Shown here in pieces: positions 47,642 to 59,666 of a DNA stretch of 64,000 nt. Every line of letters starts with the position of its first letter. Positions within the stretch are counted from its first letter, which is position 1. Location: assembly GCF_025698545.1 (NCBI RefSeq), contig NC_068567.1, positions 3,906,001 to 3,970,000 on the forward strand, read 5' to 3'. Position numbers and translations under genes: made by a program. This stretch comes from Gossypium raimondii. Lineage: Eukaryota; Streptophyta; Magnoliopsida; Malvales; Malvaceae. Under the pieces are notes generated by a model, which saw only the letters and a list, made by a program, of their open reading frames with translations, was not told where the DNA came from and did no database searches.

Positions 47642-49980
47642 TTAAGCACTCTTTAATCTAGTTTGGGTCATAAAAAGATACCTTCTAAGTGCAAGCAATA
47701 AGACCCATGTGCTCTTTGAGATCTTCTCCTTTATCATTAGAAGCAATGCCGAGCTTAGAACGGTCTTCAAGATTTGTGCTTCTATTCCTTTGTAAAAACC
47801 GAGCAGCCCTTCCCTTTTCCATATTGTATAGAGTGCCCCCGAAACCGTCTTTTGTTTTTTTGATTCAGCTTCCTCGGTTTCGTTGTTGTCATCCAAGTCT
47901 GCAGCCTGAATCGTGATCTTACACCTGCCAAGGAAAGGAGGTCTACATTATCCAGTTCGACATCATGCTAGAGGATGCCAGATAGAATTGACAAAGTACC
48001 TTATAGCAGGGTAAGTCACAAAAGTTGCGATACACTTTGCGACTGCACCGAGTACAAATGCAGAGAAAGCTGAAAGAGCCTCGGGAGATGAGTTTGTACT
48101 GGTTTTCTCCTTTAGCTGCCTCTTAAGTAGCCTTTGTTTCAATTGATCAAATGCAGTATACTGCAGAAAATTAAGTTTTAAGACATTGTAATGTCATATC
48201 CTAATTTTTCCCATCAACTGAAAACAAAATGAAACTAAAACAATACGATATTTGGGATCTTGAAATCGATTTACAATTCAACTACACTCAATATACTTGC
48301 TATTAATACAAACCTATATTGCAGAAGGCATGGTCAAGTACCTGAATAGATGGATTTGTAGTGAGGAGAAGAGATATGCCAAGAGCATCAAATGCTTCAC
48401 TCAAAGAGCTCTCCGAAAGCAACTTCCAAAGTCCTTTGGATTTCCCGAATTTGCTTGTCTGCATTCTCGAGGATGCCGTATCCAAGGGCTGGTGCATATT
48501 AAAGTCAGATCCCAATATCCAATAGTAACACAAAATTGGGATGCTCATTAGGCATAGTAAGGGAACCATAAGACATACAAGGAGGATAAGGAAGCTTGCA
48601 TGGAAATAAGAATTCCCATACATTGTAGCTAAAGAATCTATTATGGATGATAGCCATGTATCCTTTTCCTTTTGAATTCAAGAAATGTGAATGGATTGAT
48701 TTTTTTCAAGGATTAAGTCCTTTTTCTAGCTAAACAAACAAGACTTTTTTTCGCCCTTTTCGAAGTTACAACTAACTAATTATATCAACAATTCCAATAA
48801 GAATCAATCATTACAAGCACTGAACTGAATAACTTAATTCAACTCAAACTAACTAGCTAGTTAGCTTACACATAATTTTCACAAGGTGGCACTCGAACTT
48901 GGGCACTCAAGGCCTCAATCTTTGCCACCACAACCAGGCCTCATTGGCAGCTAAACGAACAAGTTTCGACTTCCGGTTTCCAAAAGAAAGCAATGGTTTT
49001 AGTATATAATTCCATCTAATATCTGAACAAGATTCATTACATGGTTATCACAGTTCTATTAGTGAATCTAACAATACAAAGTTCTTAAATGGCCCACATG
49101 CAAACCAAACTCCCAAGTAATGTTCTGATCATACATACATACATATGCCTATATATATACACATATACACAACAATCAAAACACCAGTACCTGTGTAATT
49201 ATAACAGTACATGCCCCAGCAGCAACACCAACAATCAAATTTGCTTTAGTCCCAATAGTCTTGTTTCCAGTTTTCTTCAAGTACAGCCTTTTAAAGAAGC
49301 TATATCCATAAAAATAGATGAACTGTGAAATAAAAGACTGCAAATTTTTGGTCCCAAGACCTTGGTACAATGAAAGAACTTGACCGTTAGCTATAGCTTC
49401 CCACAAAACATCAGCAGTGTTCCTGTATGAACCAATGCATATATATCAAAACACCAAATCAAAGCAGCTCTTTAATTCTAGAACTGCAACAAATTATGAT
49501 TAAATTACTGAAAACAAGGCAAACCCAAATAAAAAATTCTCAAAAAATTAAACTTCCCCATTCTAAATCATTTAGTCTTCCAATAAAATCCCAAACAATC
49601 ATTAAAAAAAAGGGTAGTTTAATTCTAGAACTGCAACAAATTATGATTAAATTACTGAAAACAAGTCAAACCCAAATAAAAAAATTCTCAAAAAATTAAA
49701 CTTCCCAATTCTAAATCATTTAGTCTTCCAATAAAATCCCAAACAATCATTAAAAAAAAAAAAGGTAGTAAATAAAAATATCCAAAAATTTTCAGGTGGG
49801 ACCCGAAAACAAAAAAAAAAAATCTAAAACAATGGACCTGTATTTTTGTTGATGGTGAGCTCTAACTTCAGCTTGATACTTGGTTTTACAAGTATCAAGT
49901 GGGTATAAAATGGAGGTGCTGACAAGAGCTCCAATGGCTCCTGATGTTGCCTCTGCCAAAGATTCTAGATCAAACGCCAT
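47642..49980 (-). CDS. PNC1: Peroxisomal adenine nucleotide carrier (PNC1/PNC2-like)
   Basis: Five exons: 49980-49838, 49422-49191, 48488-48342, 48160-48000 and 47924-47642 (321 aa, phases consistent). PNC proteins are mitochondrial-carrier-family transporters in the peroxisomal membrane. They exchange cytosolic ATP for AMP/ADP to power fatty-acid activation during seed reserve mobilisation. Three carrier repeats are visible: [15 protein letters not shown] in exon 1, [20 protein letters not shown] in exon 3, and [16 protein letters not shown] across exons 4 and 5 (P-x-D/A-x-x-[RK] signatures). [20 protein letters not shown] and [20 protein letters not shown] are strong PNC family blocks, and the length equals the family norm. 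Intron 1 contains a fresh 147-bp tandem duplication. Confidence 0.94.
49471..49770. repeat. 147-bp tandem duplication in carrier intron 1
   Basis: Copies at 49471-49617 and from 49618 to about 49770, both starting tttaattctagaactgc and ending in an A-run. They differ at only a few positions, so the duplication is recent. Confidence 0.95.
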
Positions 49981-50204
49981 TGTTTTTAGCTCTATCTTCT
50001 TAGCATCAAAATTTGTACAGCTCTTTTCTTTTTCAATTGGAAAAAAGAAGAAGAAGAGAGAGTATGAAATTCAAGATTTTGGAAAGATGGATATGGATTT
50101 ATACAGAGTTCCAAGTTGTTCAATTGTAAAAGAAAGAAAGATGTTGAGAAGGAAGTTTTGGGAAAATGAAAGGAGAAATGGAGGCTAATTTTTTATGCCT
50201 TTTC

Positions 50205-50222
50205 TGTGTGTGTGTGTGTGTG
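50205..50222. repeat. (TG)9 microsatellite upstream of the carrier gene
   Basis: Short TG run about 225 bp upstream of the start codon at 49980. Confidence 0.85.
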
Positions 50223-50239
50223 TCTTTTTTCTCCTAATT

Positions 50240-51770
50240 TTGATTCTGCTTACCAAGGTTAAATTTTGTTATCAGTCCTTGTATATATATAAATTGTAGA
50301 TATAGTCTTTTGTACTTTAATTTGATCATTTTTAATCTTTCTACTTTTCGAATTTTGAAAGTCCAGTCGGACTAAACGATATATGTTAAATTCAATAAGT
50401 TAGATTACTTCCAAATGTTGAGGTGGTGAATATATTATTCAATGTGTAACATTATGTTATCTACGTAATACTTTAAGAAAAAGACAGAATTTTGGTCAAA
50501 TTGTGCTATTAGTTCCTATACTTTGCACAAACTATGGATTTAATTTTTGTATTTTAGTGTGTTACGTTTTACTCTCTCTAGTTTTGGAATTAGTCAATTT
50601 TAATCTTTATACTTTACGAATTTCAATGTTTTAGTTCTGACCCACAGTAGCGGCTAAATTCGTTTAGTTAAATTCTTCTATTAATCTTGTACTATATGTA
50701 AAGTTGTAAATTTTTCATATTTTTCAATTAGACCGAATTTAATCCCTACAATTTTTGAATCTTAGACAATCGCCCATCCAAACCCAATCTTAGACAAAGG
50801 TAATTAGACCAAAACTCAACAGTACATTAGCCACCAGACACCTAGGCAACTAACACCTCGATGGAAAAACATGCTAAGAGAGAACAAACACTTGTATCTA
50901 ACTTTGTGCTTTTAGAAAAATCACGAAACAATCACAATTAGATATATTAATGAGTCGGGTTAGGTTTGAGTCGATATTAGGTAAGATATTTACACTCATT
51001 TTTTTATGACGAAACTCAGTTAGAAATGTAAATGGGACATCGGTATATACAAACTACTTGAGTTTAACTTAAAAAAAATTCAAACTCAACTCAATAATGT
51101 TGAAAATATTAAATTGGGTTCCCCAAATGGATTAAAACCCAAACCCATTAATATTTTAAGTTTCCCTACATTATGAAGAATTTAAGTAGTGAAAAGTGGA
51201 CAATTTTCGTTATGCGATATTGTCTCCGACCAATAAATCAAAACCGGTTCCATATTAAATGATCTTGTAAGTTTATCAAATTAATTTCACATACAAATCA
51301 TTAGATGTAATAATCATCAAATAATTATTGAGCCGAGCTCAAGTTCTAATTATCGATTGAGTCGCATTTTATATTTTTATATTGTTAAATTATATTAATG
51401 CGCTTAATATATATAATTAATTTTAGGCTTAATTTTTGAGTTAGAACTTAAATTTGAGCTTAAATATAAAAATTGGTAAACGAGATTAATCGAGTGAGTT
51501 TAAACTTAAAAATATACGTTGGATGGAACTCAAGTAAACCATATTCGAATTCAAATTTACTCAATTACACAGCTATCTCAGCTCAATCTGAAATATTAAC
51601 TACTCTTTTGAGCAAACGCGAACCAAATAAATAAAGGCCAGCCCTATCCAAATACAAACGTTTTGTGGGGGAAAAAAGCCATATTGATAAATAATTCATA
51701 AAATATATCAATTGGATAAATTTCTATTACAGACGTTCAGGGGAAAAACCACAATTAAAGGAAAAAGAAA
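50240..51770. other. Intergenic between divergent carrier and KAPP genes
   Basis: 50260-50760 holds repeated 'tcagtccttgtat / gttcctatacttt' phrases of the dispersed type seen at 6020 and 34700, in two partial copies. 50760-51770 shows nothing recognisable. Both flanking promoters must lie here or just outside. Confidence 0.4.
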
Positions 51771-51871
51771 TTGGAGGCAGTGAGGGTAGGAGGCGACCAA
51801 TTCAAAGCGAGGTTCACGCCAAGAGGGAAGCCCAATCCGAAATCTATGATGAGAGAGAGCGCGAGACGACG

Positions 51872-54800
51872 ATGGCGATGCTACAAAGCATTGTCGTTTT
51901 CACCCTCCTTCTCCTTATGTTGATCCTTATCATCATCATCATCATCATCATCATCGTCTTCGCCTTCAAACCATGGCGCTTCTTCTCCTACCCCTCTCGC
52001 TGTCGTGCTATCAAGGTACACCTTCTTCTCTCCGTTCATTTCCATTCTCAATATCATCTTCCCTTCTTTTTTTTTTTTCTTTTTTGTTAATATTTTATGA
52101 TGCGAAGTGTTATTTCTTTGGATCGTAAGAGAAATCTATTTCATCTTTAGTGATTGTAAATTCGAGATTGCGGATCATCGCCTTTGAGCTTAGGTGGAAC
52201 TGGATTTGTATTTTTCTTTGAGGTCCTATTTGTTAAAATGCATTTTTGATGATTTCTGGTAGTTACAATTTTAAAAAAAAAAAGTTGATTTCGAGACTGA
52301 TTTGCTGGAAAATCATTAGGTTGATTCGTATATTAGCTGTTTCATGTGCAATGAATCAATGCGGCCTAGTCGTAGATTTTATATTGATGTTAGAGGAGTA
52401 TATGGTTTTCAAGCGGATCAAAAGATTTATTTCATTTTTTCTGACGCAAAGTTTTCTTTAGATCTTAAGAGAAATCTCTTTAGTTATTGCATCAGCATTG
52501 TTTTTGTATGATTGTAAATTCGAGATTGCGGATCTTTCCTTTTGAGCTTAGGTAGAGCTGGATTTTTTTTTTTGAGGTCTTATTTGTTAATACATATTTG
52601 ATGATTTCTGGTGGTTACAGTTTTTTTTCTTGCAAGTTGATTTTGAGATTGATTTTCTAGAAGATTATTAGGTTGATTCATATGTTAGCTACTTTGTGTG
52701 CAATGAATCAATGCAGCCTGTTCGTAGATTTTATATTGATGTTAGAGGAGTATCCACTTTTCAAGTGGATCAAAAGATGATTGATGTGTAAAATGTTATC
52801 TGTTTTATATTAGTTGTTTGAAATGTCAATTTGATTCTTGAGTACTGGATATGACGTTTGATATGTACTCTTTTTCACCAGCTGTTTTGAAATTGTAGAT
52901 TTCAACAATGAATATCAGTTATGGCAAGTAATTTGGTGGATTTAATATGGTAGGTAATATGCTCAGAGATCCATGACATTCATTCTGAGTTTGTTGACAA
53001 TAACTGACCACTTAATGCGTATTTGCTAAGAATAAATGCCTATCCTAAGGGTACTTTTTAAGTTATCGTTTTTAGAAATATATATGCATCCATTATGGTA
53101 GTTTAGGATTTGTGTTTTTCCTTTTCAATGGAACGAATAAATTTTTTATCAAACATTAGTTTTAGTAAGTGACATTCCACACTTTCCATCAATTCCTTTG
53201 TTGATTTCTATTGCTTGGATGCAAAAGCTGGCCAGAAGAGAAAAGTGGTTAATTTCATTTTCATTTACAATTTATCTTATAATTCATTTTTGAACTCTCA
53301 GTAAGTGAGAAATTTGGATTGGAAGTAATGAAACCAACCAGCCAATAGACTGATTTTCCAATTATATCCTCTTAAGTAAAAGATGGAGCAACAATCCTGA
53401 TATCATATAATTTACTCATCATCTTCTTCATTTCTTCTGTCATATATCAAAACACAACTTTATTGAAATTAAATTTCACTTTAGTTGATTTCTCTCTGTT
53501 TCTCTTTAACTTTTCTCCTATCAATCCAAACACAAAGTGCATGTTATGGAAGGAAGACTTGGGATCTTTCTTTAAACTTGCCGAGTTTTTCCTTACCTAA
53601 ATCTGAAACTTGTGATAACATTTGTGTCTAGTTATTATTTTCTTTCTGTTTAGTCCATCCTCCCCCCAAAAAATGAAAAACCCAGAAACTTTTATGGTTT
53701 GTTTCTGTTTGAAACTCTTATGGTCGTCATATGTTTGACAGTTTACATTTATTCCAGGTTGGTGAGTTGGAGAGACCTCTTGTATCAAATGATGTAGATC
53801 TGGCTCAAGATCAAAGCAATGATTTGACAAGAAACTATGATTTAGAAGGAGAGTGTCACCTAAATGCAGCTCTTCTGCGGCCACCTCGTACTGAGGGACT
53901 TGTTCACAAACAACGGCTTTCCTCTGCATCTCGCCGTTTGGCTCTGGGTATTAACTTTTATGCCTCCATCTTTTGTTAATTTTCTCTTTATACTTATGAC
54001 TAGTCGGCTTAGGCAACCACGAATGCTAATGTTTTTCTCTTTACAGGTGATAGCGTGGTTGGAGATGTATCTGATCCTTTAGATGGTATTTTGGTTGGTC
54101 AGACACTAAAGCGTCGAGTGGTGACAGAGCACTTAGTTGAACTGCAAAAACATGGTAGACCAGAAAACCAAAGCCAAAACTTGAGATTTGGCACGGAAAA
54201 TGATAGACCACAAGAGTCTGTGCCCAACACCGACGCTATCAGTGATCAAAGTAATTTTCCTTTTCTATAAGGAGATTAAAATGTTGGTCTATTTCTATTA
54301 GACTGAATATGTGAAGCATGTAATTATATCTTTCTGTTAGAAGTGCAGGAAGTTGCCTCTCTCTTCAGGTTGTCTCGGGTCCTTCTTGTGGACTTCATTG
54401 TTCTGTACTGTCAACAAGCACTGCAAGGCTACCATTGACCCTTGGAAGAGTTCCTCCAAGTTATTTATTATTGAAGGATTATGAGGTTTCTGGAAAGCAT
54501 GCAATGATAACTTGGAATTTAAATGTAAACTCCTTATAAGTTGAATGACATGATTTGCATTTTGTTGCATTATGTATGTATGGTTCACTAAGTGTTTTAA
54601 ATGTGTACAAACTTTATAGAAATTGAGATGGGAACTGGTGGACATGGGTAGTCTGAACGGGACACTGTTGAATTCTCGTCCAATTAATCATCCTGATCCT
54701 GGAAGTAGGCTATGGGGTGACCCAGTGGAACTTGCAAGTGGAGACACAATAACAGTTGGCACAACCTCAAACATTTATGTAAGTCAACTTCTTTTCAATT

Positions 54801-57800
54801 TACTTGTAGTTCTGGCACTTTTGCTTTTAAAAATGTCAAATTTTCTAGATAAATTGTAATATATCTATATGTATTGGAGTTTGCATGAACAAGATCTTCT
54901 CTTTATTCACTTCTTCAGGATATTGGAGTATTTGCAAACTAGTAAAATTTTATTTTAGCAGTTTGATGAGATTGTCGTAATCTGGGAACATGAGTTTAGA
55001 AATGACTTCCTTTCTTTCCTTTTTCTACTCAGGATCATCTCACTAATGTTAAGTACCTTTTAAGAAATTGTGTCAAATGCCACAAGCAATATATACATTT
55101 GACGTTCTAAAAATATTTAACTTTTTTTTAATTCTATTTGTTGAAAATTTTTTATTTATTCCCAAGGAACTCTCATCTGCTTATGTTCCATAACTATTCT
55201 TCTATGTTGCTAAGATAAATTGAGGAACTGAACAGCAATGGTGCAAATCAGTTATGATAGATAGCTTGTTGTCCAATCAATAAGAGAAGATCATTTATGT
55301 TAATGGGATTGTGGACATGATTGTTCACTTAACTGCTTGAGTTTTCTGATGGATTCTTTTGTTGTTTAAGTAATTTCTTTTATGCGGTCAGTGCATATAA
55401 TATGACCATTTTTGTTTGTAATGCATGGCATATTGGATTTGAAGCTATTTTTACTGATTGTTTTTTTTATTTTTCTCCTGTAACAGGTTCATATTTCATC
55501 CCACAATGAGCGTCTGGTCCCTTTTGGAGTTGGTATGACTTCAGACCCTATGTCATTGCGTCGAGGAGGAAAGAAGCTTCCAATGGAAGATGTTTGCTAT
55601 TATCATTGGCCTCTTCCTGGCATTTATCAGGTTTTCAATTTTTGATATTTTAGTTGATATTTTTCTGCTTCTTCCAGAAGCAACAGAATTCGATATTTTT
55701 TTTGTGCTGATATTGCAGTTTGGAGTTTTTGGTATCTGTGATGGACATGGTGGTGTTGTTGCAGCTAAATCCGCAAGCAAGTTAGTCTCCTGTTCTCATC
55801 TTGAGTGTGTTCTTGCCAGGGTTTGTGGCTAGTAATGTGCTTGTTTTCCCACCGTGTCCACAGATGGAGTGTTATGGCTATACAAAATTAATGTTGTCCT
55901 CATAGTTTTTAGAGTTTGTTTTTCTTTTGTACTCTTTGATACATGTATATACATGTTCTTCTGTGTTGTCTCGTGCTTATTCTAAATTGGCAAGTTCCAT
56001 ACTGAATGCCTGAATTGCTCTTCTCCTGTAGTCTGAAGCTTTGAATTTCAGATCTAAGGTTTCTGATAGGACAAAACACTAGTAATTCTGCCTTTTGTTA
56101 GCCATTATTTTGATTTTTAAGGAACTATTTTACTAAAATTTGAAGAATTTGATGTCTAGGATTCTGCCTGAGATGGTTGCTACCATTTTAGCGGACTCTG
56201 TAAAAAGAGAGAGGGTTGTGTCAGAACAAGATGCCTCAGATGTTCTCAGAGATGCATTCTCTCAGACAGAAGCTTCTATGAATAACTATTATGAGGTTTT
56301 TCCTTCCCCTGTTTTATCTTATTTACTTTGCGGTTCTGTTTGCCCTTTCATTGGCTAATCTCTCATAGTGCACCGGAATGCACCTTAATATCCTCTATGT
56401 TAACCTGGAAACGGGGGTATCAGATATGGGTATGTGTCCGACACAAGTGTACTTAAACTTTTTCGAAGTTTTTCCATATACTTGGAAGATGATACTCTAT
56501 ACTCGTGCCCAAATGTGTCGAACGCAGGCACCAGACCTAGATACTTTAAGGAAAATGAAGAGTGCATGTAGCATAGAACGCCTTTGTATGTTGTATTTAT
56601 CCTTTCCCTTTTTGTAATGGTTTGTACTATGCTAGAACTCTTTATTGTTGAATAATAATATAAATATTCTAGCTATTGCATTTTCTCTTCTTTGGACTTT
56701 TCGTGGCCTTTTGGTCTTCACTAGATTTAATTGTTTATTTTCAATTATGGACCCTTTTTTCTGCCTTCATTGAAGTTGGTTTTTTTTGTATATCATCATA
56801 GTTTTTTACTTGCAGGGCTGTACGGCGACACTGCTTCTGGTTTGGGCTGATGCTGATGAAAACTTTTTTGCACAATGTGCAAATGTTGGAGATTCTGCAT
56901 GTTTTATAAAGTAAGTGTTTCTATTCTTATTATTCCAATTCGTAGGAGCTGTAAGGTGAATGTTATTTTACGATCAAATTCCATTGTGTAAAATATGGGT
57001 TCACTCAGAATTAGTTGTCTGCTATTCTTAGGAATATTTTGATTTGAAAGTTAAAAATACAGGATGGGTTGCTTTCAGCAATTTGTAAAGAAAGCTATTG
57101 GCATATGTTAGAAGCTACTTGTGCTAAGGTTTTGCTAGGTAGAATAGAAAGAAAATGGAAAATATGGAAAATTGGAGTAGAAAAATAGAAAGGTAGAAAA
57201 TATATGTTTTCTTTCCATTGGTGTGTGTTTGGTAGGAAAAAAGGGAAAATAGAAAGAAAAAGTATATTTTTTTCATTCATTGCTTGGTAGAGTTGAAAAA
57301 TAAGAGGAAAGAAAATGGAACTTTGGAAAACTGTATAATTTTGAACTAACTTACATCTCTCATTTTCTTGCCTCTTATCATTTCAATTGGAAGAATGATA
57401 GAAAATGATTATTTTTCATTCCCCCTTTTTATCCTTCTTTTACACTCAACCAAACATACCTTAAGTGCTGTCATTCTAGTCTCGGATTCATCTAACCATG
57501 CCTTTATATTGAAGTACTGATAATAGTGACAATTTTAGTTTGATTGCTTTGCTGGATGCTTCTTGTACTGTCAATCTATCTTATTTCTGTCTTACCTTGA
57601 GCAGAATTCTCTCCATTTTTCTATTTTTTGGTATAATTTTCTTATCTTCTCATCGTCTATTTAGAAGCAAAATGGTTATTATGATAATAGCTTCTGTTAT
57701 TGTACTTATGACCCAATACAATTTTAATGACAGCATGGACGGTAAACAGATTAAGATGACTGAAGACCATAAAGTAACGAGTTGTTCTGAAAGACTCCGA

Positions 57801-59666
57801 ATTGAAGGAATAGGGGAACCATTAAAAGATGGGGAAACACGGTTATGTGGTAAGTGCAAATTTCTGCATCTAGTCATTACTGTCAGGATTCAGCAGCATC
57901 ACAAAATTAAGGTACATCATTTGCATATTTGACCATTCCATTTCAGGTTTGAACCTCGCTAGGATGCTTGGAGACAAATTTGTGAAACAGCAAGATTCTC
58001 GCTTTAGTTCCGAGCCTTATATTAGTCAAGTCGTGCATCTCAAAAAATCAAGTGGCGCATTTGCACTACTGGCAAGGTGATTCTATTTTTCTGTCACTGT
58101 TGGGAATTTTTGTACGCTAAAATGTATTGCCATTGTTGTAGGGGTATTTTGTCATCTACTTTATCTGGACTCTTCATTTTTCCTAAAGCATTGGTGTCTG
58201 ACATAGATTTGTACATTAGTATGGAGGGATTGATCTTCCAAATATATGAAAAACCCATAAAAAAATTTTGAGCATACCTATATCAAAAGGATATCCATAT
58301 TAGACATTGTTGAGGGGAGGCCAACTCGTTTTGGAGTTTTTTAATTGTCATCCGTTGGGAGCCAGCGGACCTCTCTACGGGTCGGTATTGTCCCCTAGTT
58401 GGGGTTGTCTCCCGACTCTAGAAAGCCCTAGTGCCTGAGGTGATAGGTTCATAGAGCAGGAACGCCTTGTCAAAATCAGTGCATAGTCACCTACCAAAGG
58501 AAATGTGGACGTTTGCCTATGGTAGGGTTTGAACGCCCAACCTATAGCTTATAGGTCGTCTTGAGGGGAGCATTTGTTGAGTAGAGGCCATCTCCTTCCG
58601 GAAAAGTCTTTTAAATGTCATTTGTTGGGAGCCGACTAACCCTTCAATGGTTTGGTATTGTCTCTAGTCGGGGTTTTATCTCTCGACTCTAGCGAGAGTC
58701 CAAGTGCTTGAGACGAGCATGGTAACAATTAATTTAGCTGTCGGCTTCCGATAGATGACACTTTGAAGATTTCTCTGGAAGAAGTCGACCTCCCCCTCAA
58801 CAGACATTAACTTCCGAGTCCGGGTAAATATAGTCTGTCACTAAAGCCATGTTTTATCTACATTTTTGGGTTTAGCTCGCATAATATGATCCATTGTAGC
58901 TTGTCATTAACACCTTTTTGTTTTATTTACCTTTCCTAACCAGCCTTCTCGTGTTTTTCTTGTTTGGACTCTCTTTATTATTTGGACATTTTGTTTGACA
59001 TGGTTGAAATGTGGATCTGATTTGTGCACTGATTGCAGTGATGGATTGTGGGATGTTGTTAGCTTTAAGAAGGCAGTTCAGTTAGTTGTACAGGTATTAT
59101 TGTTATTATTGTAACATTATATATAATATACAGTTTCTAGACTTGTGGTCCCAACTTGATTAACCCGAATCTTCCTACCCGATTTAACCGTTCAAAGTCA
59201 GCAACTTGAACCTGCCCAACCTGAATCCAGAAAAGATTCAAACCAAAGATTACCTGAATCTGAAATAATCTGAACTCGGAATGATTCATACCCGAAATAC
59301 CCAAACTTGAGTGCCAAAACCTGAAATTACTAGCTCTGGAAAATCAATAGGCAAATCCGAATGACCTGAGACTGAAACAACTCAAAACTGAAATTACCCG
59401 TATTAGAAATGACTAGACCTGAAAAACCGATAACCGAACCTTAATGACCTGAGACCGAAACAACAAATTTATATTTTAACCTGATCTTATAATTGACCGT
59501 GTAGACGAGGGAGAGACATCCGACAGAAACGGAGAATTTGGCAGAGAAGATTGCTGAAGTAATGTTGGATGAGGCTAGAACTCAGCGCACAAAGGACAAC
59601 ACCTCTATTATTTTCATAGATTTTGACTCCATTTCCACCGTCTCTTCTTGTAAAGTCCGTCCCTAA
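51872..59666 (+). CDS. KAPP: Kinase-associated protein phosphatase (KAPP): membrane anchor, FHA domain, PP2C
   Basis: Thirteen exons: 51872-52015, 53758-53947, 54047-54250, 54349-54524, 54620-54778, 55487-55630, 55719-55780, 56160-56295, 56816-56910, 57734-57849, 57947-58076, 59039-59093 and 59505-59666 (590 aa, all phases close). KAPP is a type-2C Ser/Thr phosphatase anchored at the plasma membrane. Its FHA domain binds phosphorylated receptor kinases (CLV1, FLS2, SERK1 and others) and damps their signalling. Residues ~8-32 are a hydrophobic anchor with nine isoleucines in a row. The FHA part includes LPLTLGRVPPSYLLLKDYEV, SGKHAMITW and DMGSLNGTLLN. PP2C motifs are GVFGICDGHGG (metal-binding DGHGG), EGCTATLLLVW, CANVGDSAC, KMTEDHK, GLNLARMLGDKF, SDGLWDV and RTKDNTSIIFIDF. 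It is complete and about family length. Confidence 0.96.
52121..52785. repeat. ~340-bp tandem duplication in KAPP intron 1
   Basis: Copy 1 begins gatcgtaagagaaatct at 52121 and copy 2 gatcttaagagaaatct at 52461. Shared blocks include tgtaaattcgagattgcgga, gatttctggt and tgcaatgaatcaatgc. Divergence is moderate with several indels. Confidence 0.88.
57128..57460. mobile_element. Putative MITE in KAPP intron 9
   Basis: The left end ggttttgctaggtagaa is the loose inverse of the right end cactcaaccaaacatacc, with taa on the left flank and tta on the right. The interior is purine-rich and pyrimidine-rich in turn. Weak evidence. Confidence 0.35.
58320..58810 (-). mobile_element. Two adjacent family-B SINE-related units in KAPP intron 11
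   Basis: 58320-58560 carries a minus-strand B box GCGTTCAAACCC (58536-58525) and an A-box-like segment to its right. 58561-58810 repeats the left half (gttgggagcc, ggtattgtc, gactct) without a clear B box. They look like a head-to-tail pair, the second truncated. Confidence 0.5.
59150..59470. repeat. Degenerate 'acctgaa/accgaaa' short-unit repeat in the last KAPP intron
   Basis: About 300 bp is made of imperfect reiterations of ~10-20-bp phrases such as cctgaatctgaaa, acctgagactgaaacaac and acctgagaccgaaacaac. It looks like a decayed minisatellite. Confidence 0.65.

Noticed and set aside
57540-57932. 130-codon continuous frame over KAPP exon 10
   Set aside because: Only 57734-57849 is coding (NMDGKQIKMTEDHK to ETRLCG); the rest is flanking intron that happens to lack stops.
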